Counted from the stretch's first letter, positions 9,359 to 21,634 are shown. The stretch: 64,000 bases of DNA from Aurantimonas endophytica (GCF_014196845.1 NZ_JACIEM010000002.1:310001-374000), one strand, 5' to 3'. Notes: generated by a model from the sequence alone, not told the origin. Program-made: numbers and translations.

Positions 9359-10780
9359 ATGGCCGAGAACAAGATCTTCGCCGGCCCGCGCATCCGCCGC
9401 ATCCGCAACGGCCTCGGCCTGACGCAGACGGCGATGGCCGAGGCACTCGGTATCTCGCCGTCCTATCTCAATCTCATCGAGCGCAACCAGCGCCCGCTGA
9501 CCGTGCAGCTGATCCTCAAGCTGTCGCGCACCTACACGGTCGATTTCAGCGATCTGCAGGGTGGCGAGAAGCAGAGTTCGCTCCCCGAGTTGCGCGGGGT
9601 TTTCTCCGACCCGTTGCTGTCGGGGGAACTGCCGGGCGAGCAGGAACTGCTGGAAGTGGCGGATGCCGCGCCCAACGCCGCGGCCGGGATCGTCAAGCTC
9701 TACCGCGCCTATCGGGAGCAGCAGGCCCGGCTGACGGACTTGTCGGTGCTGCTCGCCCGCGAAGGACGCGAGACCCGGCTCGCGGGAACAAGGCTGCCGA
9801 TCGACGAGGTCCACGAGACCTTCGAGACCCGGCCCAACCATTTCCCGGCGATCGAGACGGCGGCGGAGCATTTTCACCAGGCGCTGGCCCCCGGCGACGA
9901 TCTGATGGCCGCGCTGAAGGCGTGGCTGCGCAGCGAGCACGACGTCTCGGTTCGGGTGCTGCCGGTGCAGACCATGCCGAACTGGCGCCGGCGCTTCGAT
10001 CGCCATTCCCGCCGGCTGTTCCTGTCGGAGCGGCTGGCACCGGCCGACCGCCTCCGCGAGACCGCGATGGAGGCCTGCCTCCTCGCCTTCGGCGACGTGA
10101 TCGCGGCCGAGAACGAGACCTTCGGCTTCTCCAGCGACGAGGCGCGCCGGCTCGGCCGCTTCGAGCTGCTGCGTTATGCGGCGCACGCCTTGATGATGCC
10201 CTACGCGGCGTTTCAGTCCGCTGCCCAGCGCGCCGCTTACGACGTCGACGTGCTGCGCGGCCGCTTCCAGGTCTCGTTCGAGCAGGCAGCCAACCGCCTC
10301 ACCATGCTGCAGCGTCAGGCCGCGCCCGGCCTGCCGTTCTTCCTGCTCGAGGTCGACAATGCCGGCAACCGCTTCCGCCGCGCCGGCGCCCGCGGCTTTC
10401 CGGTCCAGCGCTTCGGGGGCGACTGCCCGAAGCTGCCGATCCATGCCGCCTTCGCGCAGCCGGGGCAGATCCTCGTCGAGGCGGCGCAGATGCCGGATGG
10501 GGCGGAATTCCTGCTGGTCGCGAGGACCCTGGAAGGTCTGCAGGCGGGATTCGAGGAGCGGCCGCGGCGCACGGCCATTCTTCTAGGCTGCGACATCGGG
10601 TTCAAGGACGAGACCGTGTACGGCCGCCATCTGGGTGCCAAGCCGGTTCCGACGGCAATCGGCCCGGCCTGTCGGCTCTGCGAGCGTCAGGGGTGCCTGG
10701 CGCGGGCCGAACCGCCGCTGACCCGCCCCCTCGGTCTCGATGAAATGGTCACCGGTCTGTCAGCGTTTGACTTCCAGTAA
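9359..10780 (+). CDS. XRE-family short-chain acyl regulator (ScfR/RamB type)
   Basis: A 473-residue transcriptional regulator. Residues 8-65 form a Cro/C1-type helix-turn-helix (RIRRIRNGLGLTQTAMAEALGISPSYLNLIERNQRP). The middle is an IrrE/ImmA-like peptidase-related region, and the C-terminus carries the ScfR motif CRLCERQGCLARAEPP. Where metallopeptidase relatives have HExxH, this protein has LRETAMEACLLAF, so peptidase activity is unlikely. Proteins of this family sense acyl-CoA or propionate/acetate status and control isocitrate lyase and citrate-cycle variants. Its divergent placement to aceA supports that role here. The start at 9359 places the HTH at the N-terminus as usual. Confidence 0.85.
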   Translation: MAENKIFAGPRIRRIRNGLGLTQTAMAEALGISPSYLNLIERNQRPLTVQLILKLSRTYTVDFSDLQGGEKQSSLPELRGVFSDPLLSGELPGEQELLEVADAAPNAAAGIVKLYRAYREQQARLTDLSVLLAREGRETRLAGTRLPIDEVHETFETRPNHFPAIETAAEHFHQALAPGDDLMAALKAWLRSEHDVSVRVLPVQTMPNWRRRFDRHSRRLFLSERLAPADRLRETAMEACLLAFGDVIAAENETFGFSSDEARRLGRFELLRYAAHALMMPYAAFQSAAQRAAYDVDVLRGRFQVSFEQAANRLTMLQRQAAPGLPFFLLEVDNAGNRFRRAGARGFPVQRFGGDCPKLPIHAAFAQPGQILVEAAQMPDGAEFLLVARTLEGLQAGFEERPRRTAILLGCDIGFKDETVYGRHLGAKPVPTAIGPACRLCERQGCLARAEPPLTRPLGLDEMVTGLSAFDFQ

Positions 10781-10903
10781 GCGCAGAGCCACATCCGGCC
10801 TGCCACCGGCGAGTGTCGCAAATTCGTCATGAAACCGTCGGACGGCAGATTGGCTGGCTCTCACCAGCAGTCGCAAGGCATCTGACCTGAGTGAAGTGAA
10901 GTC

Positions 10904-11698
10904 ATGGACAAGCCTGTCAGCCAGCAGAAACTGAAGACCGAAGGCCTCGAGGACACGCTGACCCGCGAGGGGTTCGTCGCCCGGTCGGTACAGCGCCTCG
11001 TCGACGGCGCGGAAAAGCTCAACCTCCGCCACTCCGCCGTCGGCAACCCGCCGGTTTTCCCGACCGATGCCTTTCCCTGGGCCCGCGAGGTCGAAGCCGA
11101 ATGGCGGCTGATCCGTGAGGAGCTCGACAAGGTACTGGTGCGCAAGGGCGAGCTGCCGGCGTTCCACGAGATTTCATCGGAGGTGCGTTCGATCTCCTCG
11201 GATCAGAACTGGAAGACCTTCTTCCTCTGCGGCTATGGCATCAAATCGGAGGAGGCGATCCGCCAGTGTCCCGAGACCTGGCGGATTCTGCAGAAGATCC
11301 CGGGCCTCAAATCGGCGATGTTCTCGATCTTCGAACCGGGCAAGCACCTGCCGCCGCATCGCGGACCCTATAACGGCGTGCTGCGCTTCCACCTCGGGCT
11401 GATCGTCCCCGACCAGCCCGACAAGGTCGGCATTCGCGTCGACGACCAGACCTGCCACTGGGAGGAAGGCAAGGCGCTGATCTTCGACGACGCTTACGAG
11501 CACGAGGCCTGGAACCACTCGAACGAGGTTCGGGTCGTGCTTTTCGTCGATTTCGAGAAGCCTTTGACCTTTCCCGCCAGCCTGACCAACAAGGCGGTGC
11601 TGAACCTGGCGGTCTTCACCCCCTTCATCCGCGAGGGCTACAAAGCCCATAAAGCCTGGGAAAAGCTGTTTTACGGTGAGGGCACCAAGCACCGCTAG
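10904..11698 (+). CDS. Aspartyl/asparaginyl beta-hydroxylase family dioxygenase
   Basis: A 264-residue Fe(II)/2-oxoglutarate dioxygenase of the aspartyl/asparaginyl beta-hydroxylase family, the group that includes LpxO (lipid A hydroxylase). Visible metal and cosubstrate segments are FEPGKHLPPHRGPYNGVLRFHLGL (His within PPHRG) and ALIFDDAYEHEAWNHS (second His), followed by RVVLFVDFEKP with the likely 2-oxoglutarate Arg. No signal peptide or clear transmembrane anchor is present, unlike LpxO, so the substrate (protein, free amino acid or lipid A) is undetermined. It is followed after 19 bases by an acetyltransferase gene. Confidence 0.82.
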   Translation: MDKPVSQQKLKTEGLEDTLTREGFVARSVQRLVDGAEKLNLRHSAVGNPPVFPTDAFPWAREVEAEWRLIREELDKVLVRKGELPAFHEISSEVRSISSDQNWKTFFLCGYGIKSEEAIRQCPETWRILQKIPGLKSAMFSIFEPGKHLPPHRGPYNGVLRFHLGLIVPDQPDKVGIRVDDQTCHWEEGKALIFDDAYEHEAWNHSNEVRVVLFVDFEKPLTFPASLTNKAVLNLAVFTPFIREGYKAHKAWEKLFYGEGTKHR

Positions 11699-11717
11699 GC
11701 GAGAGGAGCGCCGGTCG

Positions 11718-12230
11718 ATGACGATGCGCATGGACAGTCTGCAGTGGCGGTCGATGACCAGCGCCGATCTGCCAGGCGTCGCCGCGCTCGCGGACCGGAT
11801 CCACCCGTCGCTGCCTGAGGACGTCGCGGTCTTCGCCGACCGGCTCCACCTTTTCCCGCAAGGCTGCCTGGTGCTCGACGATGGGGAGGGCGGCTGTCTC
11901 GGCTACGCCGTCGGGCATCCCTGGACCCAGGGCCCGCCGCCCAAGCTCGACATCGGGCTCGGCTCGCTGCCGCAACCGGCCGACTGCTTCTATCTCCACG
12001 ACGTCGTCGTCGCTCCCGAGGCCCGCGGCCACGGCCTGGCGGAGCCGGCGGTCGAGCGCCTGCTGGAACTGGCGGCGGGTTATCGCTGTGCGGCGCTGGT
12101 TTCCGTTTACGGCACCGCGCCGTTCTGGTCGCGTTTCGGCTTTGTCGAGTCGGCCGGGCGGCTCCCGCCGGGGGCTCTGGCCTCCTATGGAGCGGACGCG
12201 CGCTACATGATGCGAATGGCGCCGGTCTGA
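11718..12230 (+). CDS. GNAT family N-acetyltransferase
   Basis: A 170-residue GNAT acetyltransferase. The acetyl-CoA-binding core reads YLHDVVVAPEARGHGLAEPAVERLLELA, close to the V-x-P-x-x-R-G-x-G signature but with GHGLAEP in motif A. A VSVYGTAPFWSRFGFVE segment (motif B) follows. The ATG at 11718 has GAGAGGAG upstream, beginning right after the stop of the preceding gene. The short gap suggests co-transcription with the hydroxylase. Substrate unknown. Confidence 0.82.
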   Translation: MTMRMDSLQWRSMTSADLPGVAALADRIHPSLPEDVAVFADRLHLFPQGCLVLDDGEGGCLGYAVGHPWTQGPPPKLDIGLGSLPQPADCFYLHDVVVAPEARGHGLAEPAVERLLELAAGYRCAALVSVYGTAPFWSRFGFVESAGRLPPGALASYGADARYMMRMAPV

Positions 12231-12376
12231 GCACGCCCCCTCGTTAGGCAAACGTCATCAATCGGGACTGGAAATACCGGTGCCGATGCCCTTATGGTCG
12301 CTGCCACCACATGCTGGTGTTGCGGGCGGCCACCCTGGCGGCCCGGACCGGTCACCGCAAACAGGGGGCTTCGTCG

Positions 12377-13471
12377 ATGAAGCAGTATATATTCGGGGCA
12401 GCGATTGCGGCCATTGCCATGACGCTGGCGCCCGCCAGCGCCCAGGAACGCGTCGTCAACGTCTATAACTGGTCGGATTACATCGACGAATCGATCCTCG
12501 CCGACTTCACCAAGGAAACCGGCATCCGCGTCGTCTACGACGTGTTCGACTCCAACGAGATCGTCGAGACCAAGCTGCTGGCCGGCGGCACCGGCTACGA
12601 CATCGTGGTGCCGACCGGTACGTTCCTCGCCCGCCAGATCCAGGCCGGCGTGTTCCAGCCGCTCGACAAGTCGAAGCTCACCAACTGGGACAATCTCGAC
12701 CCGCAGGTGATGGAGCGCCTGGCCCGCTACGACCCGGAAAACCAGCACGCGATCAACTACATGTGGGGCACGACCGGGCTCGGGCTGAATGTCGCCATGG
12801 TCAGGGAACGTCTCGGCGAGGATGCGCAGCTCGACACGTTCGATCTGCTGTTCGACTCCGAGACCGCGACCAAGCTCGCCGATTGCGGCATCTACGTGCT
12901 CAACACGCCCGAGGAAGTGGTGCCGGCAGCACTGAACTATCTCGGTCTCGATCCGAATTCGAACGAGCGGGAAGATCTCGACAAGGCGCAGGAACTGCTG
13001 CTCTCGATCCGCCCCTATGTCCGCAAGTTCCACTCTTCCGAATATATCGAGGCGCTCGCCAACGGCGACATCTGCATGGCGCTCGGCTGGTCGGGCGACA
13101 TCCTCCAGGCGCGCGATCGCGCGGCCGAGGCCGCGCAGGGCGTCGAGATCCAGTACGTGATCCCCGAGGAAGGCGCCGTGACCTGGCTCGACAACATGGC
13201 GATCCCCGCAGACGCGCCGAATGTGGAAGAGGCACACGAGTTCCTCAACTACATCATGCGGCCCGAGGTGATCGCCAAGGCGACCAATTACGTGAACTAC
13301 GCCAACGGCAATGCCGCCTCGAAGGAATTCGTCAACAAGGACATTCTGGAGGATCCGAGCGTCTATCCGCCGGAGGAGACGGTCGGCCGGCTCTATGCGA
13401 TCGACCCGAAGGACCCGGCTGCACAGCGCCTGCAGACCCGGCTCTGGACCCGCGTCGTCACCGGCCAGTGA
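12377..13471 (+). CDS. potF: Putrescine ABC transporter periplasmic binding protein
   Basis: A 364-residue polyamine-binding protein of the PotD/PotF group. The N-terminus is a Sec signal peptide (MKQYIFGAAIAAIAMTLAPASA-Q). The mature start, RVVNVYNWSDYIDESIL, is the hallmark of this family, and GYDIVVPTGTFLARQI and YMWGTTGLGLNV are further conserved segments. It captures putrescine and delivers it to PotH/PotI, encoded directly downstream with the ATPase PotG. The ATG at 12377 is chosen because it begins the signal peptide. The nearby puuA-puuB genes on the other strand degrade the imported putrescine. Confidence 0.9.
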   Translation: MKQYIFGAAIAAIAMTLAPASAQERVVNVYNWSDYIDESILADFTKETGIRVVYDVFDSNEIVETKLLAGGTGYDIVVPTGTFLARQIQAGVFQPLDKSKLTNWDNLDPQVMERLARYDPENQHAINYMWGTTGLGLNVAMVRERLGEDAQLDTFDLLFDSETATKLADCGIYVLNTPEEVVPAALNYLGLDPNSNEREDLDKAQELLLSIRPYVRKFHSSEYIEALANGDICMALGWSGDILQARDRAAEAAQGVEIQYVIPEEGAVTWLDNMAIPADAPNVEEAHEFLNYIMRPEVIAKATNYVNYANGNAASKEFVNKDILEDPSVYPPEETVGRLYAIDPKDPAAQRLQTRLWTRVVTGQ

Positions 13472-13541
13472 CAGGCTCGAGCGAAAGCCGGGGCGGCAAC
13501 GCCCCGGTTTCCGGCATCCTCTTGCGGAGGCATCCCCCACG

Positions 13542-14684
13542 ATGAAGGCGCAGTCGCTTGGCAGCATCCGCAAGAGCTTTGCGCCCTGGGCCGATCCCAC
13601 TCAACAGCCCTATATCGAGTTCGAGGGAGTCACCAAGGACTTCGGCAACTTCACCGCGGTCGACGACCTGACGCTGTCGATCTACCGGCGGGAGTTCTTC
13701 GCGCTGCTCGGCGCGTCCGGTTGCGGCAAGTCCACGCTACTGCGGATGCTCGCGGGCTTCGAAACGCCGACGAAAGGTCGCATTGTCCTCGACGGCGAGG
13801 ACCTGACCGGCACGCCGCCCTATCGGCGGCCGGTGAACATGATGTTCCAGAGCTATGCGCTGTTCCCGCACATGAGCGTCGAGAACAACATCGCCTTCGG
13901 CCTGAAGCAGGAGGGCATGGGCAGGGGCGAACGCGCCGATCGCATCGCCGAGGTGCTGAAGCTGGTCAAGCTGGAGCCCTATGCCGCCCGCAAGCCGCAC
14001 CAGCTCTCCGGCGGCCAGCGCCAGCGCGTGGCGCTGGCGCGCTCGCTCGCCAAGCGGCCGAAGGTGCTGCTGCTCGACGAGCCGCTGGGCGCGCTGGACA
14101 AGAAGCTGCGCGAGGAGACGCAGTTCGAGCTGACCGACCTGCAATACGAGCTCGGCATGACCTTCATCGTCGTCACCCACGACCAGGAGGAGGCGATGAC
14201 CATGGCCGACCGCATCGCCATCATGGAAAAGGGCCAGATCGTCCAGCTGGCCACGCCGCCGGAAGTCTACGAGGCGCCGGCCTCGCGCTTCGTGGCCGAC
14301 TTCGTCGGCAGCGTGAACCTCTTCGAAGGCAAGGTGGTGCGCAAGGATGCCTCCCGGATCGTGCTGGAGGCGCCGGGCGGCGGCGAAATCGTGGTGGATT
14401 CCACGGCTCCCGCCGAAATCGGCGAGACCGCCTGGTACGCGGTGCGGCCGGAGAAGCTGCGGATCTCGGCAGAGCCGATCGAGGGCGCCAACGTCCTCGC
14501 CGGCGAAGTCTGGGAGATCGCCTACTTCGGCGACATGACGTCGTTCCACATCCGGCTCGACAACGGCCAGATCGTGCGCGTCTCGATGATCAACCGGCAC
14601 CGTTTCAGCCCGCTGCAGCTGACCTGGCACGAACGCGCCTATGTCGCCTTCGATGCCGACGCCGGCCTGCTCCTCAACCGATAG
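13542..14684 (+). CDS. potG: Putrescine ABC transporter ATP-binding protein
   Basis: A 380-residue ABC ATPase that powers putrescine import. Walker A is GASGCGKSTLLRML, the signature is LSGGQRQRVALARSLA, Walker B is VLLLDEPLGALD, and the switch His is in VVTHDQEEAMTMADR. The C-terminus forms the TOBE domain of MalK/PotA-type ATPases. The ATG at 13542 follows GGAGG by 11 bases and lies 70 bases after potF; an N-terminal extension of about 30 residues before the ABC domain (MKAQSLGSIRKSFAPWADP) is usual for PotG. Confidence 0.92.
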   Translation: MKAQSLGSIRKSFAPWADPTQQPYIEFEGVTKDFGNFTAVDDLTLSIYRREFFALLGASGCGKSTLLRMLAGFETPTKGRIVLDGEDLTGTPPYRRPVNMMFQSYALFPHMSVENNIAFGLKQEGMGRGERADRIAEVLKLVKLEPYAARKPHQLSGGQRQRVALARSLAKRPKVLLLDEPLGALDKKLREETQFELTDLQYELGMTFIVVTHDQEEAMTMADRIAIMEKGQIVQLATPPEVYEAPASRFVADFVGSVNLFEGKVVRKDASRIVLEAPGGGEIVVDSTAPAEIGETAWYAVRPEKLRISAEPIEGANVLAGEVWEIAYFGDMTSFHIRLDNGQIVRVSMINRHRFSPLQLTWHERAYVAFDADAGLLLNR

Positions 14685-14702
14685 AAGCGAGGATCGCGGG
14701 CG

Positions 14703-15602
14703 ATGGCAGCAGCAAGAACGAGCCTCTTCAAGCGCGTCGTCATCGCCGTGCCCTATCTCTGGCTCGCCGCGCTGTTCCTCGTGCCGTTCCTCATCGTCTT
14801 CAAGATTTCGGTGTCGAACATCGCGACGGCGATCCCGCCCTATACGCCGACATTCGGCGATCCCACGACCTGGGTGGAGTCCCTCGGCGAGCTCACCTTC
14901 GACAATTATCGCTGGATCGTCGACGACGCTCTCTACATCAACGCCTACGTCTCCAGCCTGATAATCGCCGGCATCTCGACGTTCCTGGCGCTGCTGATCG
15001 GCTATCCGCTGGCCTACGGCATGGCGCGTGCGCCGATCGGCCTGAGGCCGCTGCTGGTGATGCTGGTCATCCTGCCGTTCTGGACGAGCTTCCTGATCCG
15101 CGTCTACGCCTGGATCGGCATCCTCAAGCCCGAGGGGCTGCTGAACCAGTTCCTGCTTTTTCTCGGCGTCATCGACACGCCGCTGATCATCACCAACACC
15201 CACACGGCGATCTACATCGGCATCGTCTATTCCTACCTGCCCTTCATGGTGCTGCCGATCTACGCCAGCCTGGAAAAGATGGACGACACGCTGCTGGAAG
15301 CCGCCGCCGATCTCGGCTCGACGCCGGCGCGGGCGTTCTGGCGGATCACCTTCCCGCTGTCGCTGCCCGGCGTCCTCGCCGGCTGCTTCCTGGTCTTCAT
15401 TCCGGCGGTCGGCGAATTCGTCATCCCCGACCTGCTCGGCGGCTCGCAGACGCTGATGATCGGCAAGACGCTCTGGCTGGAGTTCTTCAACAACCGCGAC
15501 TGGCCGGTCTCTTCCGCCGTCGCCATCGTTCTGCTGCTGCTGCTGGTCGTGCCGATCATGATCTTCCAGAGGGTCCAGGCCCGGCAGGAGAATGCCGCGT
15601 GA
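14703..15602 (+). CDS. potH: Putrescine ABC transporter permease
   Basis: A 299-residue inner-membrane permease with about six hydrophobic segments. The cytoplasmic EAA loop reads LLEAAADLGSTPARAFWRITFPLS, which docks the ATPase. It forms the translocation channel with PotI. It starts 18 bases after potG, and its stop overlaps the GTG start of potI as GTGA, so the two subunits are translationally coupled. Confidence 0.92.
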   Translation: MAAARTSLFKRVVIAVPYLWLAALFLVPFLIVFKISVSNIATAIPPYTPTFGDPTTWVESLGELTFDNYRWIVDDALYINAYVSSLIIAGISTFLALLIGYPLAYGMARAPIGLRPLLVMLVILPFWTSFLIRVYAWIGILKPEGLLNQFLLFLGVIDTPLIITNTHTAIYIGIVYSYLPFMVLPIYASLEKMDDTLLEAAADLGSTPARAFWRITFPLSLPGVLAGCFLVFIPAVGEFVIPDLLGGSQTLMIGKTLWLEFFNNRDWPVSSAVAIVLLLLLVVPIMIFQRVQARQENAA

Positions 15603-16420
15603 CCCGCCGCTGGTCCGGATTCAACGTCGCCTCGGTCGTCGTCGGCTTCGCCTTCCTCTACCTGCCGATCGTGCTGCTGATCATCTACTCGTTCAACGAG
15701 TCGCGGCTGGTGACGGTCTGGACGGGCTTTTCGACCCGCTGGTACGTTCAGCTGTTCAACAACCAAGGCCTGATGGACGCGGCCTGGGTGACGATCCGCG
15801 TCGGGCTCCTGTCGGCGACCGTGGCCACGGTCCTCGGCACGCTCGCGGCGCTGGCGCTGACCCGCTATACCAGTTTCCGCGGCCGCATGCTGTTCACCGG
15901 CATGGTCTTCGCGCCGCTGGTGATGCCGGAGGTGATCACCGGCCTGTCGCTGCTGCTTCTGTTCGTCGCCATCGACTTCGATCGCGGCTTCTGGACCGTG
16001 ACGCTAGCGCACATCACCTTCTCGATGTGCTTCGTCGCCGTTGTCGTGCAGTCGCGCCTGGTTTCGATCGATCGCTCGCTGGAAGAGGCCGCGATGGATC
16101 TCGGCGCGACGCCGTCGCGCACCTTCCTGTCGATCACCCTGCCGATGATCTGGCCGGCGGTCTTTGCCGGCTGGATGCTCGCCTTCACCCTGTCGCTGGA
16201 CGACCTGGTGATCGCCAGCTTCACCTCCGGGCCGGGAGCGACGACCCTGCCGATGAAGATCTACAGCCAGGTGCGGCTGGGTGTGACGCCGGAGATCAAC
16301 GCCGTCTGTACGATCCTCATCGCCATCGTGACGCTGGGGGTCATCCTCGCGGCGCTCGCCAACAAGCGGAGCGCCTTCGTCAGGCAGCGCGACGAGCGCC
16401 TGGCCGCGGCAGGCAACTGA
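15599..16420 (+). CDS. potI: Putrescine ABC transporter permease
   Basis: A 273-residue permease with six predicted membrane segments and an EAA loop (SLEEAAMDLGATPSRTFLSITLP). The start is the GTG at 15599-15601, overlapping the potH TGA by four bases. It is the last gene of potFGHI; a convergent hypothetical gene ends 21 bases later, and no obvious terminator separates them. Confidence 0.92.
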   Translation: MTRRWSGFNVASVVVGFAFLYLPIVLLIIYSFNESRLVTVWTGFSTRWYVQLFNNQGLMDAAWVTIRVGLLSATVATVLGTLAALALTRYTSFRGRMLFTGMVFAPLVMPEVITGLSLLLLFVAIDFDRGFWTVTLAHITFSMCFVAVVVQSRLVSIDRSLEEAAMDLGATPSRTFLSITLPMIWPAVFAGWMLAFTLSLDDLVIASFTSGPGATTLPMKIYSQVRLGVTPEINAVCTILIAIVTLGVILAALANKRSAFVRQRDERLAAAGN

Positions 16421-16440
16421 CGTCCTGGCGCTGCTGTCCG

Positions 16441-17526
16441 TCAGTCCCGGCAGTCGCAGGAGCGCTCGTGAGCGGCTTCGATGGCCGCGAAGGTGCGCTC
16501 CATCGCTGCGAGCATCGGGTCCTCTCCCGACGCCGGACGGTGGGCCAGATAGTCCAGCACCTCTATAGCCGAAAGCGCCGCGACCAGGGCGCGGCGGGTC
16601 TGTGCATCGCTTGCCGGGCCCGTCGCTGCTGCAATGGTGGGCTGCAGGGCGGCGAGTCGCGTCAGTACCGGGCGCGGCTGCGCGGATTCCGCCTCCTCCC
16701 CAGCGTCGCCCATGTCCTCCTCGGCCTGGCCGGCCACGAGTTCCCGCTGCTGCGCAAGTTCTAACAGCCCGTCGATGGCGGCAAGACGGTCGGCGTCGGT
16801 GTCGAGCGGTATGGGAGCGGTCATGGCCAGTGGCGGCAGGTCGGGGTCGATCCGCGGGCCCTGGATGTCCTTCTCGGACGAATGGGTCTGCATCGGATCG
16901 ATCGCCGGATCGCGCTCCAGGCCACGCGCCGGTCGGAAATCGACGATCGAGAGAAGCAGGTTGCGCAGAGGCGGCGCGTAACGGGGCAGGGGCGCAGGAC
17001 GCGCGGCCGCGTGAGCCGCCCGGATCGCCTGGCGTGTGGCGGCCATCTGCGCCGCCACCAGCGCCCCGCCGTCCGTCGCCCCGCCGCCGACGCGGGCGAT
17101 CTGGGCCCGCAGCACGGCGAGGTACTCGCCGACGCCGCCGCAGAGGAACGGTGTCTTCTCCTGCGAAAGATAGTCGCCGAGTTCGGTGGTCACACGGTCC
17201 GCCAGCCAGCGGCTGTCTGCGCTCGCCTGCCAGGATGGACGGCCACGACCGCGGGCAAGGCCGCTGGCCTCCTTCAACGCCGTCATCTCCTCCCGGCTTC
17301 TCGGCCTGCTCGGCGGCGGGAACACGAAGGCGCCCGGCATGGCTCCGTCGCCCTTGAAGGCGACGGTCCGCGCGGCTTTCAGGGCGGCATATTCGTCGTC
17401 TCCGATGGATGAGAGTGCGGCGTGGTAGCGCTCGGGGCAGGACGCATCAGCGGCCGCGGCGGGGGCGAGCGGGGCCAGAAGCGCCGACAGGGCGGCTACG
17501 GCGAGCACGCGGGCGGATATCGTCAT
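16441..17526 (-). CDS. Secreted hypothetical protein, alpha-helical
   Basis: A 361-residue protein with a clear Sec signal peptide (MTISARVLAVAALSALLAPLAPAAAA-D). The mature protein has three Cys positions of note: DASCPERYH near the start, FLCGGVGEYL in the middle, and a CDC motif at the C-terminus, compatible with periplasmic disulphides. The central part is helical and Arg/Ala-rich. I recognise no domain. The ATG at 17524-17526 is preferred to an in-frame TTG two codons upstream. Confidence 0.6.
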   Translation of the reverse strand: MTISARVLAVAALSALLAPLAPAAAADASCPERYHAALSSIGDDEYAALKAARTVAFKGDGAMPGAFVFPPPSRPRSREEMTALKEASGLARGRGRPSWQASADSRWLADRVTTELGDYLSQEKTPFLCGGVGEYLAVLRAQIARVGGGATDGGALVAAQMAATRQAIRAAHAAARPAPLPRYAPPLRNLLLSIVDFRPARGLERDPAIDPMQTHSSEKDIQGPRIDPDLPPLAMTAPIPLDTDADRLAAIDGLLELAQQRELVAGQAEEDMGDAGEEAESAQPRPVLTRLAALQPTIAAATGPASDAQTRRALVAALSAIEVLDYLAHRPASGEDPMLAAMERTFAAIEAAHERSCDCRD

Positions 17527-17592
17527 GCGCAAGCATCCGTGGATGGCCGGACGGGATGTCGCCGAGGACCATCGACGGGGACAGCCAATGCT

Positions 17593-19407
17593 CTATCGCG
17601 ACGTCACGTCCGGGTTGGGCCAATGGCCTGCCATGGTGAAGGCGACTGGTTTCGATGTGGTGAACTCCCCGTTGACCGATGCGGTCATCGGAGAGGCAGT
17701 GTCGAACGTCCCGCGGATCCGCATCTCGTGGGTCAGGGCGGAAACCACCCCCGCTGCCTGCACGGTCCCGGTGCCGCTGGCGAGCAGGAACTCCCGCAGA
17801 TGCACCCGCGGCCCGAACGAGGCGAGGCGGGCCTCGAGCCGGGTGAAGGGCACGGTCGCGCCGGATGTCCCCTCGAGCAGGGCACGCGCCCCCGGGCGGC
17901 GGAAAACGTCGGGGTCGAAGCCGGTGAGGATGCCGTTCTGCGTCCTGACCTTGGCGTCGAACTGGACGTTGCGCATGATCGAGCCCCAGTCGGTCACCGG
18001 CGTCGTCATGTCTGCAGAAATATCGGACCGTCCGCTTAAGCCCACGAGGTCGATCTCGAGTGCCGCGAACAGGGCCGTGGTATCCACCCCTGCCAGGGCG
18101 AAATGGCCGATCGCCTGCGGCGGTGTCTGATCGGCTTCGAAGACGACGTTCGCCTGGCCACGGCCGCCCAGCAGCATCGCGTCGCCGATGTCGATCGTCG
18201 CTTTTCCGTCGGCCACCAGCAGTGCCGCGGCGACGTCTTCGGCCGCCACGTTGCCGAGCGTCGCGCGCTCGGCCGAAACGCGGAGGTCGAGGCCGACCTC
18301 CCGGGTGAAACCGACATCGATCTTGCGGGCCAGATCGAAGGGATCGTCGGGCAAGGGCGCAACCGCTCCCACGAGGGGCGAGAGGTCGAGATTCTCGAAG
18401 GCGAGCGTGCCGCCCACCGTGGGGGCATCTTCGGCAAAGCGCGCCTCCAGGGCGCCCCGACCGCTGCTGCCAGCGATGCGGACGCTGGCGTTCTGCAGAT
18501 TCGCCTCGACCCCGGCGAAGACCAGATCGCCTTCCACCGACATCGCGCCGACATCGGGCACCGGCGCGCCGGGTTCGGCGAACCACTCGATGCTGCGGCT
18601 GAGAGAAGGGCTGTCCAGCCGGACGCGACCTGTGATGCCAGCGTTCTCGTCCAAGCTGGCATGCCCGTCGAAGTTGGCGGCGAGCGTCGGTGACGACATC
18701 TCGAAGTCGATGCTGCTCGAACCCCCGTTCAGCAAGGCCTTCTTCGATCCGACCTTGATGCGCAAATTCGTCGTGTCGCCATTCCAGACGAAGCTTCCGG
18801 TTGCATCGAGGCCGTCGCCGACCGCGCTGCGATTGATCAGGATGTTGGCATTGCTAAAGCCGGAAGGTCCCGCCTGCCGACTGTTGCGGAAGACGCCTTG
18901 GCGAATATCGACCGTCCGCGCACGTGGCAGTCGGGCCAGCAGACGGCCTGCCACGGCCCGGGGGCCATCTGCCGAAGCGGCCGCCGGTGCTTCGGCAGAC
19001 TCGGTCGCTTCACTTGTCGCCGAATGAAATTCCGGCCGAATCAGCACCAGCCGTGAGATGCTGGCCCTGCCGAACAGGGCATCGACGGGATCGAGGTCCG
19101 CGACCACCCGCTCCACGCGCAGTGATCCACCGCCATCCATGCGCAGGCGGTCGGCGCTGATTCGGGTGTTCGGCAGGAGCGAATAGCTGACCGGACCCTC
19201 TATCAGCACGGTCCCGCCCGCCGCCCGTTCGAGCTCCGCCACGAGCATTCGCCGCGCCTCGCCCGATCCGAGCGAAAGCTGCGGCAGGACGACGATGGCG
19301 GCGATGACAAGGGCGAGCACGCCCAGTGCCGCGCCCAGGCGCACCCGACGTTTCGCGAACGGATCGGCCGCTCCATCGCGCCTGTCTCGGGGGGAGGACC
19401 GCGTCAC
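17593..19407 (-). CDS. AsmA family protein
   Basis: A 604-residue inner-membrane-anchored protein of the AsmA family, which spans the periplasm and is linked to outer-membrane lipid and protein homeostasis. After a short basic N-terminus there is one transmembrane segment ([24 protein letters not shown]), then the AsmA-type repeat region ([51 protein letters not shown]) and a C-terminal beta-rich domain. The GTG at 19405-19407 is chosen because AAGGA lies seven bases upstream; an earlier open start would add 44 residues without family likeness. Confidence 0.82.
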   Translation of the reverse strand: MTRSSPRDRRDGAADPFAKRRVRLGAALGVLALVIAAIVVLPQLSLGSGEARRMLVAELERAAGGTVLIEGPVSYSLLPNTRISADRLRMDGGGSLRVERVVADLDPVDALFGRASISRLVLIRPEFHSATSEATESAEAPAAASADGPRAVAGRLLARLPRARTVDIRQGVFRNSRQAGPSGFSNANILINRSAVGDGLDATGSFVWNGDTTNLRIKVGSKKALLNGGSSSIDFEMSSPTLAANFDGHASLDENAGITGRVRLDSPSLSRSIEWFAEPGAPVPDVGAMSVEGDLVFAGVEANLQNASVRIAGSSGRGALEARFAEDAPTVGGTLAFENLDLSPLVGAVAPLPDDPFDLARKIDVGFTREVGLDLRVSAERATLGNVAAEDVAAALLVADGKATIDIGDAMLLGGRGQANVVFEADQTPPQAIGHFALAGVDTTALFAALEIDLVGLSGRSDISADMTTPVTDWGSIMRNVQFDAKVRTQNGILTGFDPDVFRRPGARALLEGTSGATVPFTRLEARLASFGPRVHLREFLLASGTGTVQAAGVVSALTHEMRIRGTFDTASPMTASVNGEFTTSKPVAFTMAGHWPNPDVTSR

Positions 19408-19563
19408 AGAGTATCCTTTTTCAGCCACGCCTTTTGTAATCGTCCTAAGCTCCAGAAGCAAAGCCTCGAGCTGGGAGCGTCCCTGCGGGGCGGCGCCGTT
19501 CCGAACGTTGCCAATGCAGAGGCCATATGGCACCAGCAAGGCGTCGGCAGAGGGAGGATGACG

Positions 19564-21528
<1,965 letters not shown>

Positions 21529-21579
21529 TCCAGATCCGCAATCTTGCCACGAGGCCCGCCGGTCGGTGCCTCCCTGACG

Positions 21580-21606
21580 AAAAACGCCGGCCCCAAAGGG
21601 CCGGCG
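21580..21606 (-). terminator. Intrinsic terminator after the low-complexity secreted protein
   Basis: A perfect 9-bp stem (CGCCGGCCC at 21585-21593, GGGCCGGCG at 21598-21606, loop CAAA). Read on the minus strand it is followed by five T residues (complement of 21580-21584). It ends the 21635-22375 transcript and sits between two convergent genes, so it may also slow plus-strand transcripts from the ligase gene. Confidence 0.8.
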
Positions 21607-21634
21607 CAGGTGTAACCGGATTGCTGAAGGGCGA